NCBI GenBank assembly: GCA_017979445.1
Contig: CM030715.1
Location: 36,143,756 to 36,207,755, forward strand
Length of the DNA: 64,000 nt
From: Akebia trifoliata
Taxonomy: Eukaryota > Streptophyta > Magnoliopsida > Ranunculales > Lardizabalaceae
Direction of reading: 5' to 3'
In this document: positions 13,426 through 26,069 of the stretch, one piece after another
How the letters are laid out: the number at the start of each line of letters is the position of its first letter
Position numbering within the stretch: position 1 is the stretch's first letter
Position numbers and translations under genes: made by a program
The notes under the pieces: model-generated
What the model was told of the DNA's origin: nothing
Seen by the model: only the letters and a program-made list of their open reading frames with translations
The model's database searches: none

Positions 13426-14192
13426 AATCCCATGAGTTCGATTGTAAGTTGCAACCCAATTTCTTGTCCAAATGACCATTAATGGATCCGTTTCAGATGA
13501 GATCAGGTCAATCTAGAACTACTCCATTTATTGGATTGGATTCTGAACTGATCTGAAAATTAGTTTGGACCCTTTGTTGATTGGTTTCTTTTTTTGATTT
13601 AATACTAGGATCCAGGCCTGATCCAATAATAACCAAATCGAGTCTCCAATCAGATTGTATATGCAAAACACAAATAAGCTTTATGTATGCAATTTACATA
13701 ATTTCTTACATTTTATTGGACTGGGGCAAGATTGATCAAGAAATGATTTAATAGGCCCTCAAATTATTTCGTTATTGGATTCCAAAGTCATCGGAGCGGA
13801 TGAGATTTATTGTGTGATCCAATACAAAATACTACTAACAAAACCAAAAAAAATGAATCCTGTTTGCTTCTAATAATTCAGTTGCTTTTTTGTTCATCAT
13901 GTGATCCGTTTCAAATCAAAAATCAAAAATCAAAAATAAAAAATAATAAAAAAAATAAAAAAATAATCATTAATATACTCCTAACACGTGAAATTATGTA
14001 ATACTTCCTAGACCTCATATGATATTTTAATAAATTAAAAAAACAAAAAAACACTTTCTTTACCAACTTAATTAGTTTTTAAGTCTTACTAAGAATTTTT
14101 TTGCTCAAATGGATTTTCACATTGAAAATCCAACACCACAACCCTCTAGATGTAATGAAAAATCTAACATCCAATAAAAAATATTTAAAATA

Positions 14193-14588
14193 TACATATA
14201 TGGGAAATGTTTAGCACCCAACCATTTACCCAACAATTTGCCCAACATGATCCTACATAGGTTAGAAGTTTTGGAATGGGCTGATTTTTGGTGAGGATGA
14301 TCTCTACGGTTAGAAGATCATCCTCACCAAAAATCAATCCATTCCAAAACTTCCAACCCCATGTTTACAAGTTGAAAAATCGTGGACCGTCTATTTTTTT
14401 GTAAATTATTTGTGATGGGATTAGAAGTTTTGGAATAAGCTGATTTTTGGTGAGGATGATCTCCTCACCATAGAGATCATCCTCACCAAAAATCAGTCTA
14501 TTCCAAAACTTCTCACCCATGTAGGACAAAACATGTTGGGCAAATTATTGGGTAAATGATTGGGTGCCGAACGGACCCTATATATGTA
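14193..14588. mobile_element. MITE with nested hairpins (member 1 of hairpin family)
   Basis: Terminal inverted repeats of about 65 bp (outer ACATATATGGG/CCCTATATATGTA, then CACCCAACCATTTACCC) enclose two inner hairpins built on GGAATGGGCTGATTTTTGG and GAGGATGATCTC. The same inner hairpin recurs at 43.8-44.6 and 48.7-49.4 kb. Confidence 0.8.
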
Positions 14589-16430
14589 TAAATTTTTTGG
14601 ACTTGATCTAAGATTTTGAAAAAAGATGGCTACCGAGATTTCACGAAAATCTCAAATTTTAAAATTAAAATGCAAAAGTGAAAAATAATTTTCTTTTCAG
14701 AGTTCATTGAATTTTATTCTAGATATCCCTTTGGCACCGGATCTTGTTTTAAATGTAATAAGGTGAGGCCAATGACACTTACTAAAAATTGAAATATTAC
14801 TAAGTTAGTAAGATTAGCGGGATTCATAAAAATAATAAAAAAATAAAACTTTAGTAAACAACAACTGTACTATAATACGACAAGTCCTAAATCGAAATCC
14901 ATCACACATGATTCACAATGCAATTACCTACACCGACCAAGACTTCATAATTCTCTTGTGACCCACGCAGCTATGATGAAATGGTAGAGTTTAAATTAGT
15001 AGGTTTACAATGACCGATCCGAAGGCTGGAGTCGCATCAGAAATCCATGATGCGTAATATTAGATCACACCTGAGATATCAAAATCATAGCCTTACCTAC
15101 GTTTTGTTTTTGGCCGAGAGAGAAAATGAAAAAGGCCAATTAAGAACGTAGTTGTAGTGACCGACACTTGTACTTTTCCACGCGATACCTCATCATCGAA
15201 GACAAAATGTGAAATGGAGCGTGTGATATCAGTCATCTAACTTTGCCACGTAACACCTTAAGTATAGCACCACGTGTCCTAACTAGAGTCCAAAAATCCA
15301 GAGGAAAAGACGAGATTTGAGGAGGAATGTTCTACACGAGGGACAGGTGTCGAGAAACCATTCGTTAACGTAGAACAGGGGACAGCAGCTTGTCCTGACT
15401 CAACTTTCTACTTGTGCGCTTTATTTCATTTAATCTAATCATGGTTTAATATTTAAAGTCTAAGGTTTTTTGTCGCTATTAGGCGAAGCCAAGTTAAAGT
15501 CGTGCACGTTGTTGATGCTGCTCCAAATGCGGCGGCTTATCTATCCCTCGCCTTCTATCCTCTGAACCCTTGGTTGTACGGTACGATTAGTACGAGAGCT
15601 ATCAAACCGTACGTACTAATCTTGGACCCAATCCATGTGCCTCTCATTAAATGATCTTAACCATCAGATATATGTTGTGGTTATTTGAACTCACAAGATG
15701 GCTCGAGTGAGCCATCAAATAAATAGATCATTGGATCTTGCCCAGATCCGAAAAATTAAAGGATTTTGATTCTGATAATTTGATGATATACAAGCGGATC
15801 CGGATTAATAAAAAATTATGCATGCACCAATTGTAAATCAGATAAAGATCCGCGGGGAAATATGGTCCCCCTTTCTTATTTTTTATCACAAGAAATATCG
15901 CACACCCTAACGTGAAAGTATATGAGAATTATAGATATTTTTTCTTGAGATTTAAGTGAAAAAGTATCTATGATTTCTATTCACTTTAATGTCAAGATGT
16001 GCGATGTGAGATCCAATCTTGAGGGCATTCCATTATATCTCATGAAATTTATATGTTTACAAATTGAAAAGATAATAAGAAAAGAAAGTAAGAAAGCATT
16101 TTAATATGGTGGGACAAGGAGTATTCAATCATTTACTTAGATATTATATGTGGTATGTTATGCACCTTGAGTAATACGCAATTAAGTAATATTTATTTTT
16201 CAATAAGTGAACAACAAGAAAGTTGATCAAATAATTAAGATAATGATAATATAAAGCCCCACACGCCATAGGAGCTCAAAAGCAAGAAGTCAGGCGACGA
16301 CTCCCCCACCATTTCAAAGTGGAGATGATCACAAAGAAGAAGGAAGAGTTGTTACACGATATTTAATCTCATTGGTCAGCTTTAACTACCAATCACAACC
16401 ACATCATACACACACTTCAAACCAAGTTAA
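14589..16430. other. Upstream region of the HD-Zip gene
   Basis: Holds several ACGT cores (15,182; 15,248; 15,271) and an imperfect palindrome at about 15,577-15,624 (GGTACGATTAGTACG / CGTACGTACTAATC). No coding frame recognised. Confidence 0.5.
15271..15278. promoter_or_regulatory. G-box/ABRE upstream of the HD-Zip gene
   Basis: CACGTGTC, an ABA-response-type G-box, lies about 1.4 kb upstream of the HD-Zip start. A second ACGT core (CCACGTAA) is about 25 bp before it. ABA induction is typical of this HD-Zip clade, so the site is plausible but distant. Confidence 0.35.
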
Positions 16431-16438
16431 TTTATATA
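16431..16438 (+). promoter_or_regulatory. Probable TATA box of the HD-Zip gene
   Basis: TTTATATA lies about 220 bp upstream of the start codon, with a CCAAT-like sequence about 45 bp before it. It is the best-placed TATA-like element, implying transcription from roughly 16,465. This is inference; no transcript data are available. Confidence 0.5.
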
Positions 16439-16460
16439 ACACAAGGGTCATCCCCTTAAT

Positions 16461-16493
16461 ATGGAATCTCAAGCGCAATTCTGCGTGCTCTGA
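16461..16493 (+). promoter_or_regulatory. Possible uORF in the HD-Zip 5' leader
   Basis: An ATG-to-TGA frame encodes ten residues ([10 protein letters not shown]) about 160 nt upstream of the main start. It is in the mRNA only if transcription begins before about 16,461, which is borderline for the TATA box at 16,431. Confidence 0.3.
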
Positions 16494-16653
16494 GACTGCC
16501 CAAAGAAAAAAAAAAAAAAAACAGAAAAAGAGAATATCAAACACGCACGCTCTTGTACAAAGGTTTCTCTTTTTTTTTTTCTTTCTTTTTGCATTAATTT
16601 GTAGAGTAGTCACAAAAAAAAAAAAAAAACTGTGGCCACTACTGAGACCAACC

Positions 16654-17534
16654 ATGAAGTTGGAGAGAGAGGAGTATTCTCCAGCAACAATTGCAGTAGC
16701 AAAGGTAGAGTCCTTACCCCACTCAGCAAACTCGTCATCAGAGACAAAGAAGAAAAGCAAGAACAAGAGGAGGTTCAGTGATGAACAGATCAAATCGTTG
16801 GAGTCCATGTTCGAGTCAGAGACGAAACTCGAACCCAGAGTGAAGATTCAGCTGGCAAGAGAGCTTGGCCTGCATCCTCGTCAGATTGCTATATGGTTCC
16901 AGAACAGAAGAGCTAGATGTAAATCAAAGGAGCTCGAGCGAGATTATAGCAAACTGAAAGCCAATTATGATAGTTTAGCTTCTCAATTCGAAAATTTGAA
17001 GAAAGAGAAGCAATCTTTACTGATACAGGTACTCTTTTTAACTTTTTCTACTTTTTTTTTTTTTTTTTTAATATTTAAAATCCTTGTTGATCTTGATTGT
17101 TGTCCAAGTAGTTAAGAGTACATCATACCAATCTGTTTGGGACGATTATACAAGAAAATTTGACTATAATTTTTCAACAGTTGCAGAAACTGAGTGGAAA
17201 GCCTCAAGAGCAGAGCAGATTGTGCCAGATGGATACGGATGGAAACAGTACTGATGGCGAATCGGATAATGGAGTTACTAAGCATGAATCTGAACAGAAG
17301 CCCGAGCTGTCAGTGGAAGGTTCAGACCTTAGAGTGGTTGCAGGTTCAGATGATGACAACAGCAAAAATAATCTGGACTACTTTGGGCAGGAAGAAGAAG
17401 AAGATCTTACGAGTTTCATAGAGCCGGCAGAACAAGTCTTAGCATCCTCATCTATAAATTGGTGCAGTTTTGATTCAAGTGGTTTTTTTGATCAGTCTGG
17501 CAGCAGTGCACAGTGGTGGGAGATTTGGTCTTAG
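16654..17534 (+). CDS. HD-Zip class I transcription factor, ATHB-7/ATHB-12-like (2 exons)
   Basis: Exons are 16654-17028 and 17181-17534, joined in phase 0 across a 152-bp GT-AG intron, giving 242 residues. The homeodomain spans about residues 36-92; its third helix carries the WFQNRRAR signature at 81-88. Directly after it lies a leucine zipper with leucines every seven residues (L94, L101, L108, L115, L122, L129); the intron falls between the last two. An acidic, serine-rich C-terminal part ends in a tryptophan-rich WWEIWS tail, a plausible activation motif typical of the ATHB-7/12 clade. The length fits that clade. By family knowledge this is a nuclear factor that dimerises through the zipper, binds CAATNATTG-type sites, and is usually induced by ABA and drought. 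The start is the first ATG in the frame; the frame is open upstream, but only over A- and T-tract UTR-like sequence. Exact orthology (7 versus 12) is not resolved. Confidence 0.95.
17029..17180 (+). other. Intron of the HD-Zip gene
   Basis: GT-AG intron with a long T tract (about 17050-17069). The donor reads ACAG|GTACTC and the acceptor TTCAACAG|TTGCAG. Removing it keeps the frame and restores the sixth zipper leucine (L129), which is strong support for the boundaries. Confidence 0.9.
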
Positions 17535-17695
17535 AACAACAAGTAGAATCAGAAATACACTTTACTTTACCTTCCCTAGTTGATACTTGATAGAGGGACA
17601 AGGCTGTTTTGCAAGCAGCCCGTTTCACAGGGTTTCATGGAATGTACAATGAAAGACTACAACTTGTCATCCTAATGGTTAGTATGTGTCATCTT

Positions 17696-17701
17696 AATAA
17701 A
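17696..17701 (+). terminator. Poly(A) signal of the HD-Zip gene
   Basis: A canonical AATAAA lies about 160 bp after the stop codon, a normal distance for a plant 3' UTR. Confidence 0.5.
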
Positions 17702-20700
17702 TGGATCTAGCACTTAGGTTCATGGCAGGTCATGTTGATCCTAATTCCAATAAATTAGTCCTCTTTGTGAGCAGATGAGACAAATGTACTAGGGAAGGAT
17801 CAAGAAAAGAAATGGAAGGCATGAAATAAATTTGAAAAAATGGATTTTAAGCGCAAAGGAAGAGATGTGTGTGCGTGTGTGTGTGTTACCAACACTAAAG
17901 AAAGTTTCTTGTGTTACCAACACAGATCCGTTTGAGAAAGATCGCTTTTTCTCTCTGTCCATTCTTTCTGTAATTCCTCGGAATAAGGAAAACAATGTCA
18001 AAGGGTGCCGGTTAGGAAGGAGGAGACACCATCCCTCCACCTCTCCGGCTGAACTTAAATACCCACCTTTGGAATTTTCCAACTGACCTTTCAAATTAGC
18101 TAATGATTACTGTTTTAGGTTCCCAAGTTTCTTAACTACTCTGTTCTCCTTATGGCTTTAACATTCAAGTAGGAAAGCCACGAGTAACTCCAATTACAGG
18201 TCACCCTAATGAAAAGCATTAATCACAGCTCTAGCTAATGCAATGGCAACGACCAATTTGTTGCAATGGAAAGGGGAAAAAAAAAAAATCACTGGATGAA
18301 TGCAATGCAACAATGATAGCAGATAAAAGTTGAAGGTGCAACTAAACCCCCATTTGGGGCCTGCACCCTCTTACTTAAGGATAAGGAGTTACAAGGTTCT
18401 AAGAAAGCAATAGACATCCAACCATAATACAGCCTAGATAAAGCAAAAGAGAACTCATGTTTCCACATTCCAACAATTATCGAAGGTCCAATTCCCCCGA
18501 GAGATCATTTCTAGACTGTCAACAACACTCATCCAATCACTAGAAGTGGAAAATAACATACCATGTAGATGAAAACACCTAAAATATACCTGGTTACTGT
18601 GTCCACACTTCTTCTTCCTGCAGTTCACAGCACGAGGATGAAAGCGGGCGTAACACCTACAATAAAACTAAAGCCACCAAATATTCCAAAACAACAATCA
18701 CGCAAACACAACATCAAAGACAAAGTAGGATTGTCAAGCAAGGAAACTTAATAGATAAGCCTCCTTAAAGATTGGTGTTGCCTCTTACTCTATCATACTT
18801 GTCGTAAGAAATCGTATGTGCACATATGGAATTTTATTAAAATGGGTTATTAAGTCTGCAATGGCATAAACGATCGCATATGGTCCCAAAGTTCAAAAAC
18901 TTTATTCTTCTTTTGTTTTTTTATTTAAAACTTTTTTTACTTCCACAAATACTTGATTCCCACCCTCATATCCCCACAACATTCTAACCTACTTCTCGCA
19001 TTTAAGCTCGTTTCTACTCTCATTTGAGGTCATTTCTATGTCCTAATTTAATTCAATATAGGTATCGAACCACATTCTCTACTCTTATTTTCCCTAAATC
19101 ATCTACATCAAAGCTAAAGAAGTAAGATTTAAATAATTTTCCAACATTCAAAAATCAAGATTATAAGTATTTAAATAATTTTTATAAGTATTCAAAAATC
19201 ATACGCACAAAAGTTATAAATTAAATTGATAAAAAAAACAAGTGAAAAAGAAATGAACCAATATGTTAGAAATTGAATTTTATAGAAAAAATTATGCAAG
19301 TTAAATCCTTTAACTATAGCAAAGACCAATACAGGGTTCACCTAAGTTCTTGGGTTGCAGCGTTACATCAATAATTATATGAACAAAGTATATTTTCCAA
19401 AGCACCAGTTAAATATACAAGTGATGAAGCATAAAAATGAGGGATACAGAACTTGGGAAGTTGTAGAGCAACAGATGCATCCACCTGCCTAGTGTAGGCG
19501 GTTTGGTGTATTCCTACCTTCATTGGAGATTCCAGGTCCAAGTCTCCCCTCCTACTGAAGTGGTGCATAAGAGGAGCTTCCCAGCATATTTCCTTAGAAG
19601 TCAAGTTGAATTTCTCTTCATAATTTCCTGAAGTACACCAAACAAAAACCTAAAAACAAAACAGCACACTCCCAAGGAAGTGATTTAGTAGGGGATGATG
19701 TGTCTGTCACACACAACACATCACAAGGTGATGATATGTTAAATCATGATCCAACATAACCGCTTTTATTAGAGTCTACAAAGAAGTTTCCTGCTAATTC
19801 TACTTGGATTATGCATGGATTCTAATTGTTTGATCTTTGACAAACAATTCTGCTTAAATTCTAATCAAATGCTTGATCTTCTCTTGAGAATTGGACACTG
19901 AGAGTAGATATTGGAAAGGCTTTGTTTCTTCGATGGAAGGGTTGTGTTGCTTGTTCTTCTTGGGAGCCAAAGAGCCCAAATCTTTTTAAAGAAATGATAT
20001 AAGCTCCCCCAATGATTTTGGCTTTGGTATTTATAGATTTCAGGTGGCTTCATGGTTCCAACTAAACCCCTAATTTGACAAGCTTTGCTACTTGGTTTAA
20101 AGGTCAAATCACTCACTCAAATTTTAATAGTTTGAGAGATTGTGAAGCCTACAAATCTCCTTGTATGTCGGACCCATGACCAGGCCATTGATCATCGGAC
20201 CAATCCATTTTAAAGTATTTGTGGGTCCAATAATTGCCAAACTCATCTCACTGTGTGTGTAGTCTAGTATTTGGCCTAGATCACTTGGAGACCAATTCCA
20301 AGAATCAGGATCTTCATCGATGTGCAGAGCACATTTCTGATTTTAAGGGTTTTTCTACAATATAGGAGATATGTAGTGACATTTCTTCAATTTGTCAACC
20401 TTTTTGGTATCCATCCACATAGGTCTAAGTTTCCATCTGCACGTAAACATCACCTAGTTTGAGGGTTTCAGTATCAAATCAACAAATTGGACTATAGGGG
20501 ATTTGGCACACGCAATGGAAAGAATCGTAGATGCATCCCAATAGAGTATGATATACTACTAAATGCACTCATAATCAAGCTGCTTTAACTACAAACAAAT
20601 TAAAAGAATAATGTTGTTAGGATGCCTATATTACTTCAGAGTTACTAAACAAAAAAATGCCACATTAACCTAATAGGCTTCAAAGAAGTTTCAATTGTTT

Positions 20701-22937
20701 ACGAGTCGAAAACACAACGGTATTTTGAATCAAAATCTTAAAAACTCAAATTGCAAGTTATCAGACTTACAAGGAAAGGCCAGCCAAAATGAACACTAGC
20801 TCAGCCAAATTATAGAAGAGTCTCAGCAAACCACATTGACTTGATTAACTTAAAAGTCAAATTCCAATAAATTGCTCCAATGAGACAAACTACAACTTGG
20901 TGAATGCTATGTAAAGATGAACATTTAAGGAAGTAATGAGGTCTGTAATTAGCAAAAAGATTTATTTGGGTTACTTGAGGCAATGATTGGTGTTAATCTT
21001 CAATGAGACTCAGATGAAAGACACAATAACGTTCAAATATGAGTTCATTAACAAATGTGAAATGCAGAAATAAATAAATAAACCGATACCAACTCACTTG
21101 CAGCAGATCATCTTGTCCTCTTTATAATTTCTGCCCAATGCCATCAAGGATAGATTAATAGATGAAGCGTTGATCATGCAATAAAACATTAGAACACTCA
21201 TCTGAATCAAAACTATCAAAATTAAAATAGAAATCTATGACCTATAAATGAATTAATAAAGAAAAAAGAAAAAAAAAAAAGTAAGAACTTAAAAAATAAG
21301 TGATTTTTTTGCTCACAGAATTTCTCATCATCATGAATGTAATTTTATAAATGAGGGATGTCATTCAATACATGTGGGCTCATGTGATTGGTCGATCCTG
21401 AATTCTGTGAGCAATTTTTTTTTCTTGAAAAACATAGTTTGATTATTAATTTTTAAATGGGTATTCCTAAGCAAACTCAAAATGCGTGTGGTTCTCTCTT
21501 TCATGAGATATACACATTAAAGATGAGAGAAAAAATACTAAAAACACAAATTTCCTAGAGATCAATATCACTCTTCTAGGGGTAATAAGCAGACTCAAAC
21601 ATCGGCTAAGCTAGTGTCTTTCTTTAATATTTCATTGGTTGGACACCTAACCAAATTTTTTTTAATATTGCATGCAGCCCACAATATTTAAACTCCAACC
21701 AAAACATGCCATGTAGATACCGTTTCTCAGTATAGAAATAATACACTCTTATGCATTGCGACTCTTTTTTTTTTTAAATTTGACCATAGTTCTCAACTTT
21801 TGAAGAGTTTTAAAAGAATCAGATTAGTCTTACTAACTTGGTAAGATTTCAAATCTTATTAAAGGTCTTTGGGTTCACATATTACCACATTAACAATCCA
21901 ACACGAAAACTTATATTCAAAAACAATTTTTTTTAAAACCATTTTTTTTTTTAAATTTAATCCAAGTAGTCGAAAATGATGGCTATCAAACTCTCAATTT
22001 TAAACTGCAATGGTGAAATTTCCCTTACCAAGTGATATAATAGATAACATATATATGATAATCACTTTTCTTTTGGATAACGAAAGAGGTGGAAAACACC
22101 TAAATTTTGTTTTGTCCTCGTAGACTTGTGATTTTTGGTCCTAAATCTTGACTGTCTTGTGCATTTCCCCCAATTTTTGAGTTCCACCTCAAGATTTTCT
22201 TCAAAGGCTCGATTAATGATAATGGACCAACACACAATGAACTAACCTAATTGATGATAAATGGATGTTAAATTTTTTGAGTTTTCATTTCTTCATATTA
22301 ATTTTATAAATAAGAAACTACAAGTATTTTGATTTTATTTCATATTTTTATGTTATTTTAATTTTATTTAAGGATGATTGTAAATAAATAGATTATAATA
22401 TAAGATTAAATTTTAATACAAATAGAATATAAAAACTTAAATATCTAAATATATGTATGCATGTTAATAATATTATTAAATTAATTGTTTTATACATAGA
22501 TAATAATTATATAAACCACCAACCAGTAGTCATCAAATCAGGCAGATTTTTGTATGATCATTGTTGTAGTCTCATCATCATCATCATCATTGTTTTCATT
22601 GTCGTAATTGTCATCTTATCTTATGAGGTTAAAGATGTTTGGTTTTGATTTTTCGTTAGTTTATAAAAGATGACCAATATAAAATGGCTTATCAGAGTTT
22701 GAAAACGTAGGGGCATCTCAGTTTTTATATTGATAATTTTGTAATGATAATTTTTTTTTTAAATCAGTTTTTATATTTTATTTTTATTATCTTATATGGT
22801 TATAATTAATAAGCTATCAGGTTAATATATATTACTTACATTGAAAATTCAATTCATATATCATGAGACTGTTGATCTGAAATAGGAAAATGAATGTCCA
22901 TCCATTCCATTTTATAGTAAATTCTATTAACAATGCC
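17702..22937. other. Intergenic, no gene seen
   Basis: A short GT run at 17,869-17,886, A/T tracts, and an ATC microsatellite at about 22,574-22,590 whose flank recurs at 25,740-25,880. No supported gene. Confidence 0.6.
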
Positions 22938-23015
22938 AACTAGATTCCAGATTTTGGAGATCAATTTGGATATTCTAACTAGATTCCAGATTTTGGAGAT
23001 TAATTTGGATATTCT
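22938..23015. repeat. 39-bp tandem duplication
   Basis: Two copies of a unit starting AACTAGATTCCAGATTTTGG, with one or two differences. Confidence 0.85.
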
Positions 23016-23465
23016 ATGAAGGAAAATCCTAAAGGGGCTTTGTTTTTCACTGTGTTCCTCACTGCATTGATGGGGTGGCCATAGATGTGTTTCCTTGAGA
23101 TACAAGTGAAAATCATTTATGGTTATGTGCGCACCTCCTTATCAGCAAAGTGTGAAACACAGTGAAAAATGAATTCCTCCCCCACCCCCTTAAACCTAAC
23201 GAAATTTTAAATAAAATTTTCTTTCCAATATTAAGAATTAGCTATTATCATACTTTCTTTGCAAGTGGACAGGTGTCATTTCTTGAAATTTTAAGGAAAA
23301 ACACACTGTGTTTAATGTCACTAGGCATTAAAGGGTTGAGATGAGAATATATTATGTAAGGCCTCCTATGTAGAACTGTTCCCCTAAGAAGTCTGAATGG
23401 ATCCTTACTAAATCTCCATTTTCTCTTTTTTATTTCAATCTTTTGTTGGAAGTGTCCAATGTCAT

Positions 23466-23697
23466 CATGGTTTTAAATCTTGTTAGAGACCAAGATGACT
23501 CGTCCGATACATCTGGGAATCATCCACCAATGAGACGGATAGACAAGTCAAACTTATCAGATGAGATCTAAAATCATGGTTATTGTTCTCATTGTTGAAT
23601 GAGACAACTCAAACATATCAAAAAACCCATCCAAGACAACTCAATCTCATTAATAGACGAGATAAGATGAGACGTCAAAATGAGTTTTAAAACCATG
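23466..23697. mobile_element. hAT-type MITE (CATGGTTTTAAA family)
   Basis: 232 bp; ends CATGGTTTTAAAT and GTTTTAAAACCATG; 8-bp duplication AATGTCAT on both sides (23458-23465, 23698-23705). Inside it has the GAGACGGAT and GAGACAACTC motifs seen in the 60.7-kb member. Non-coding. Confidence 0.9.
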
Positions 23698-24654
23698 AAT
23701 GTCATTGGGCACCATAAAGTTGAAAATACATAAAGGGGATCCCTAATTTGAACATTAGGATTCTTCAATACATGGAGATGATTTATAATTATTTGACAAG
23801 ATGAATCTTTTAATGGACCTACATACTAAAAACATATCATCAATGATCTTGATTTGAGTATTTTTAACATATTTTCAAATTAGTTTTATGTACGTAATCT
23901 TTTTATTTTCATATTTTATAATTTATTAACTGATTTACATTTGAGTATATATATATATTAAAGAGCCCGGCTAGGTTGACTAACTTGATAAGATTTCACA
24001 CCTTACTAAGGGGTATTTGGGTCCACATAAACATTACCAATCCAATACTACATCTGAAAACTTTCATATTTCTCTTCAAAACTTGACATTCTTTAATCTT
24101 AAATTCTTTTCATCCTCCATCAAAATTTCATTTAAATGAATTTATAATTTCATATCTTTAAATAATGTATTCTAAGCACAAAATGGAATTTTGGTATAAA
24201 ATCGAGGTTCCTAGTATAAATTGGAAGACAAATTAATTCATTTTTACAATGAAAAGTAAAGTATTTTTTGTTAGAAATTGAAGATAAGGGTATTTAGGTC
24301 ATTTTCTATCTATATAATTATATATGACAATTGTCAAAGGACTATGTAATCTGTTGAAAAATACAAGGAGAATTCAAACATTTATCAAAACGTGTAGGGG
24401 TGTGCTTATAAATTTTAAATAATAATATACAGATTGAAGTGAAAGGTGTTTCTTAATTTCTTCAGTCTTCTTAAAGCAGGAGGTTATAAAGGGTGTTAAA
24501 TGGTTGATTAATGTAAAATTCTCGCAACAAAGCTAGTGTTCTAGGTGGTTAATGGTGGATTAATTTAAAATTTAACTCGCAACAGAGCCAGTGGTCTAGA
24601 AGGTTAACGGTCGATTTGTTTAAATTTTCTTTATACACCACTGTGCCACTGCCC

Positions 24655-25300
24655 CATTCAAACATCTCTCTCTCTCTCTCATCATTTTGATTTCTTCATG
24701 TAGATTTGTATATCCTCGTCCTCTTTACTCCACAAATCAACATTGAAGTAAGTTAATCCATAGCTCCTCTCTTTATTTGAGGTTCTCTGATGTGAGGTTT
24801 TTGATTTTCTGAACTCCAAAATGTTTCTGTTTCATAGAACTGATCTGTTATTTAAATATGGAGCGCAACTTCAAAGCCAAAGCCGACTGGAAGGATCGAT
24901 TTATGGAATTGGGGCTCGAGACGACGAAGATCATCAGATCTGAACCGTACAATACCAGAACTAGCTTAAATAGGAAATTTGATCGATTGTCTCATAGTTT
25001 AGGATCGCTTTTATTTTCTCCCTTTGTGTATCAATTAAGTGAGTGAATTTTTATTTTTATTTTTTCTGTATACCTGTAATTTTGAGAGATTTGATTGTGT
25101 CTGGAGTTGTAGACATCAATTCTACTTGTAATTTTGAGAGGATTGTTTTATGTATATGGAGTTGGAGACATCGATCAAATTAGTCAGATCTGGGGATTGT
25201 ATGGCTCAAGAACTAATTCGAAAGTGCAGATTTGAACCTTAAGAGCCAGAGAATTTCCTTCCACAAGGTTAGATTATTTCGCTTTGTCAATTTTTTTTTC
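24655..25300 (+). pseudogene. Unidentified gene fragment, copy 1
   Basis: CT-rich leader-like sequence, a possible leader intron (GTAAGT at about 24,749 to TTTCATAG at about 24,837), then ATG 24858 opening 60 codons (MERNFKAKADWKDRFMELGL...) to a strong GTGAGT donor at 25039. I do not recognise the protein, and no convincing next exon was found. A diverged copy lies at 27,615-28,430. It could be a live gene start or a fragment; the duplication suggests that it was once a gene. Confidence 0.4.
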
Positions 25301-26069
25301 TCTGTACCAAATTTCAATTCCATGGATCATTCTTTTGGGATTATTTCTTTTTTTTTTTTTTTTTTTTGACACTAGAAATCAGCGATCCCAACTATTTAAT
25401 TAGAGATTCATGAAAAGAAATTTCAGAAATTTCATTGAGTTGGTCCAGTTTTACCAACATAGTCTGGCTCCGAGAATTACCAAGGTTTTTAGATGCGCCA
25501 CATGGAGGGATAACCGGTTATTATCAGCGCAACCAGAAGCCTTAGTAAGGCTTAGAGCCTAAAAAAATAAATGAATTTCTCTTCATTTGGGGAATATTTG
25601 AGATATATACTACCTCCCTCTATTTTCAAACTGATGACATGGCCCGTTATCTTGGCCCTTTTTTATAGGTTAACGAAAAAATGAGTTTGACGTCTCGTCA
25701 TCGTCATCATCATCATTGTCATCATCGTCGTCGTCTCGTCATTATCATTGTTGTAATCTCATCATCATTGTCATTGTTGTAATCATCATCTTATCTTATG
25801 AGGTTAAAGATGATTGATTTTAATTTTTCATTAGTTTATAAAAGATGATCGAGATAGAAGGACTTGTCATAGTTTGAAAACTTAGGGTTGCTTAGGATGT
25901 ATTAATTAGATTGATGGATGATGACTGATAAGGTCCCAATAATCTCATTTTGGAACCTTAATTTCATCAAGATTATCAAAGTTTTAGCACTAGTTCCCTT
26001 AAAATAATAATAAATTATATTAAATCTCAAATTAATGTAGTTAACAATAGTTTGTTACTAATTTTAGGT

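Noticed and set aside
15577..15624. Imperfect palindrome GTACGATTAGTACG / CGTACGTACTAATC as an operator
   Set aside because: Short, imperfect, 1 kb from the gene, and no known factor site recognised.
16404..16808. 134-residue frame on the minus strand across the HD-Zip leader and exon 1
   Set aside because: It is the reverse of a well-supported homeodomain exon and of poly(A)/poly(T) tracts; its Phe runs are just the tracts.
23036..23175. Inverted CACTGTGTT / AACACAGTG blocks as a MITE
   Set aside because: Only short pairing and no target duplication found; too weak to list.
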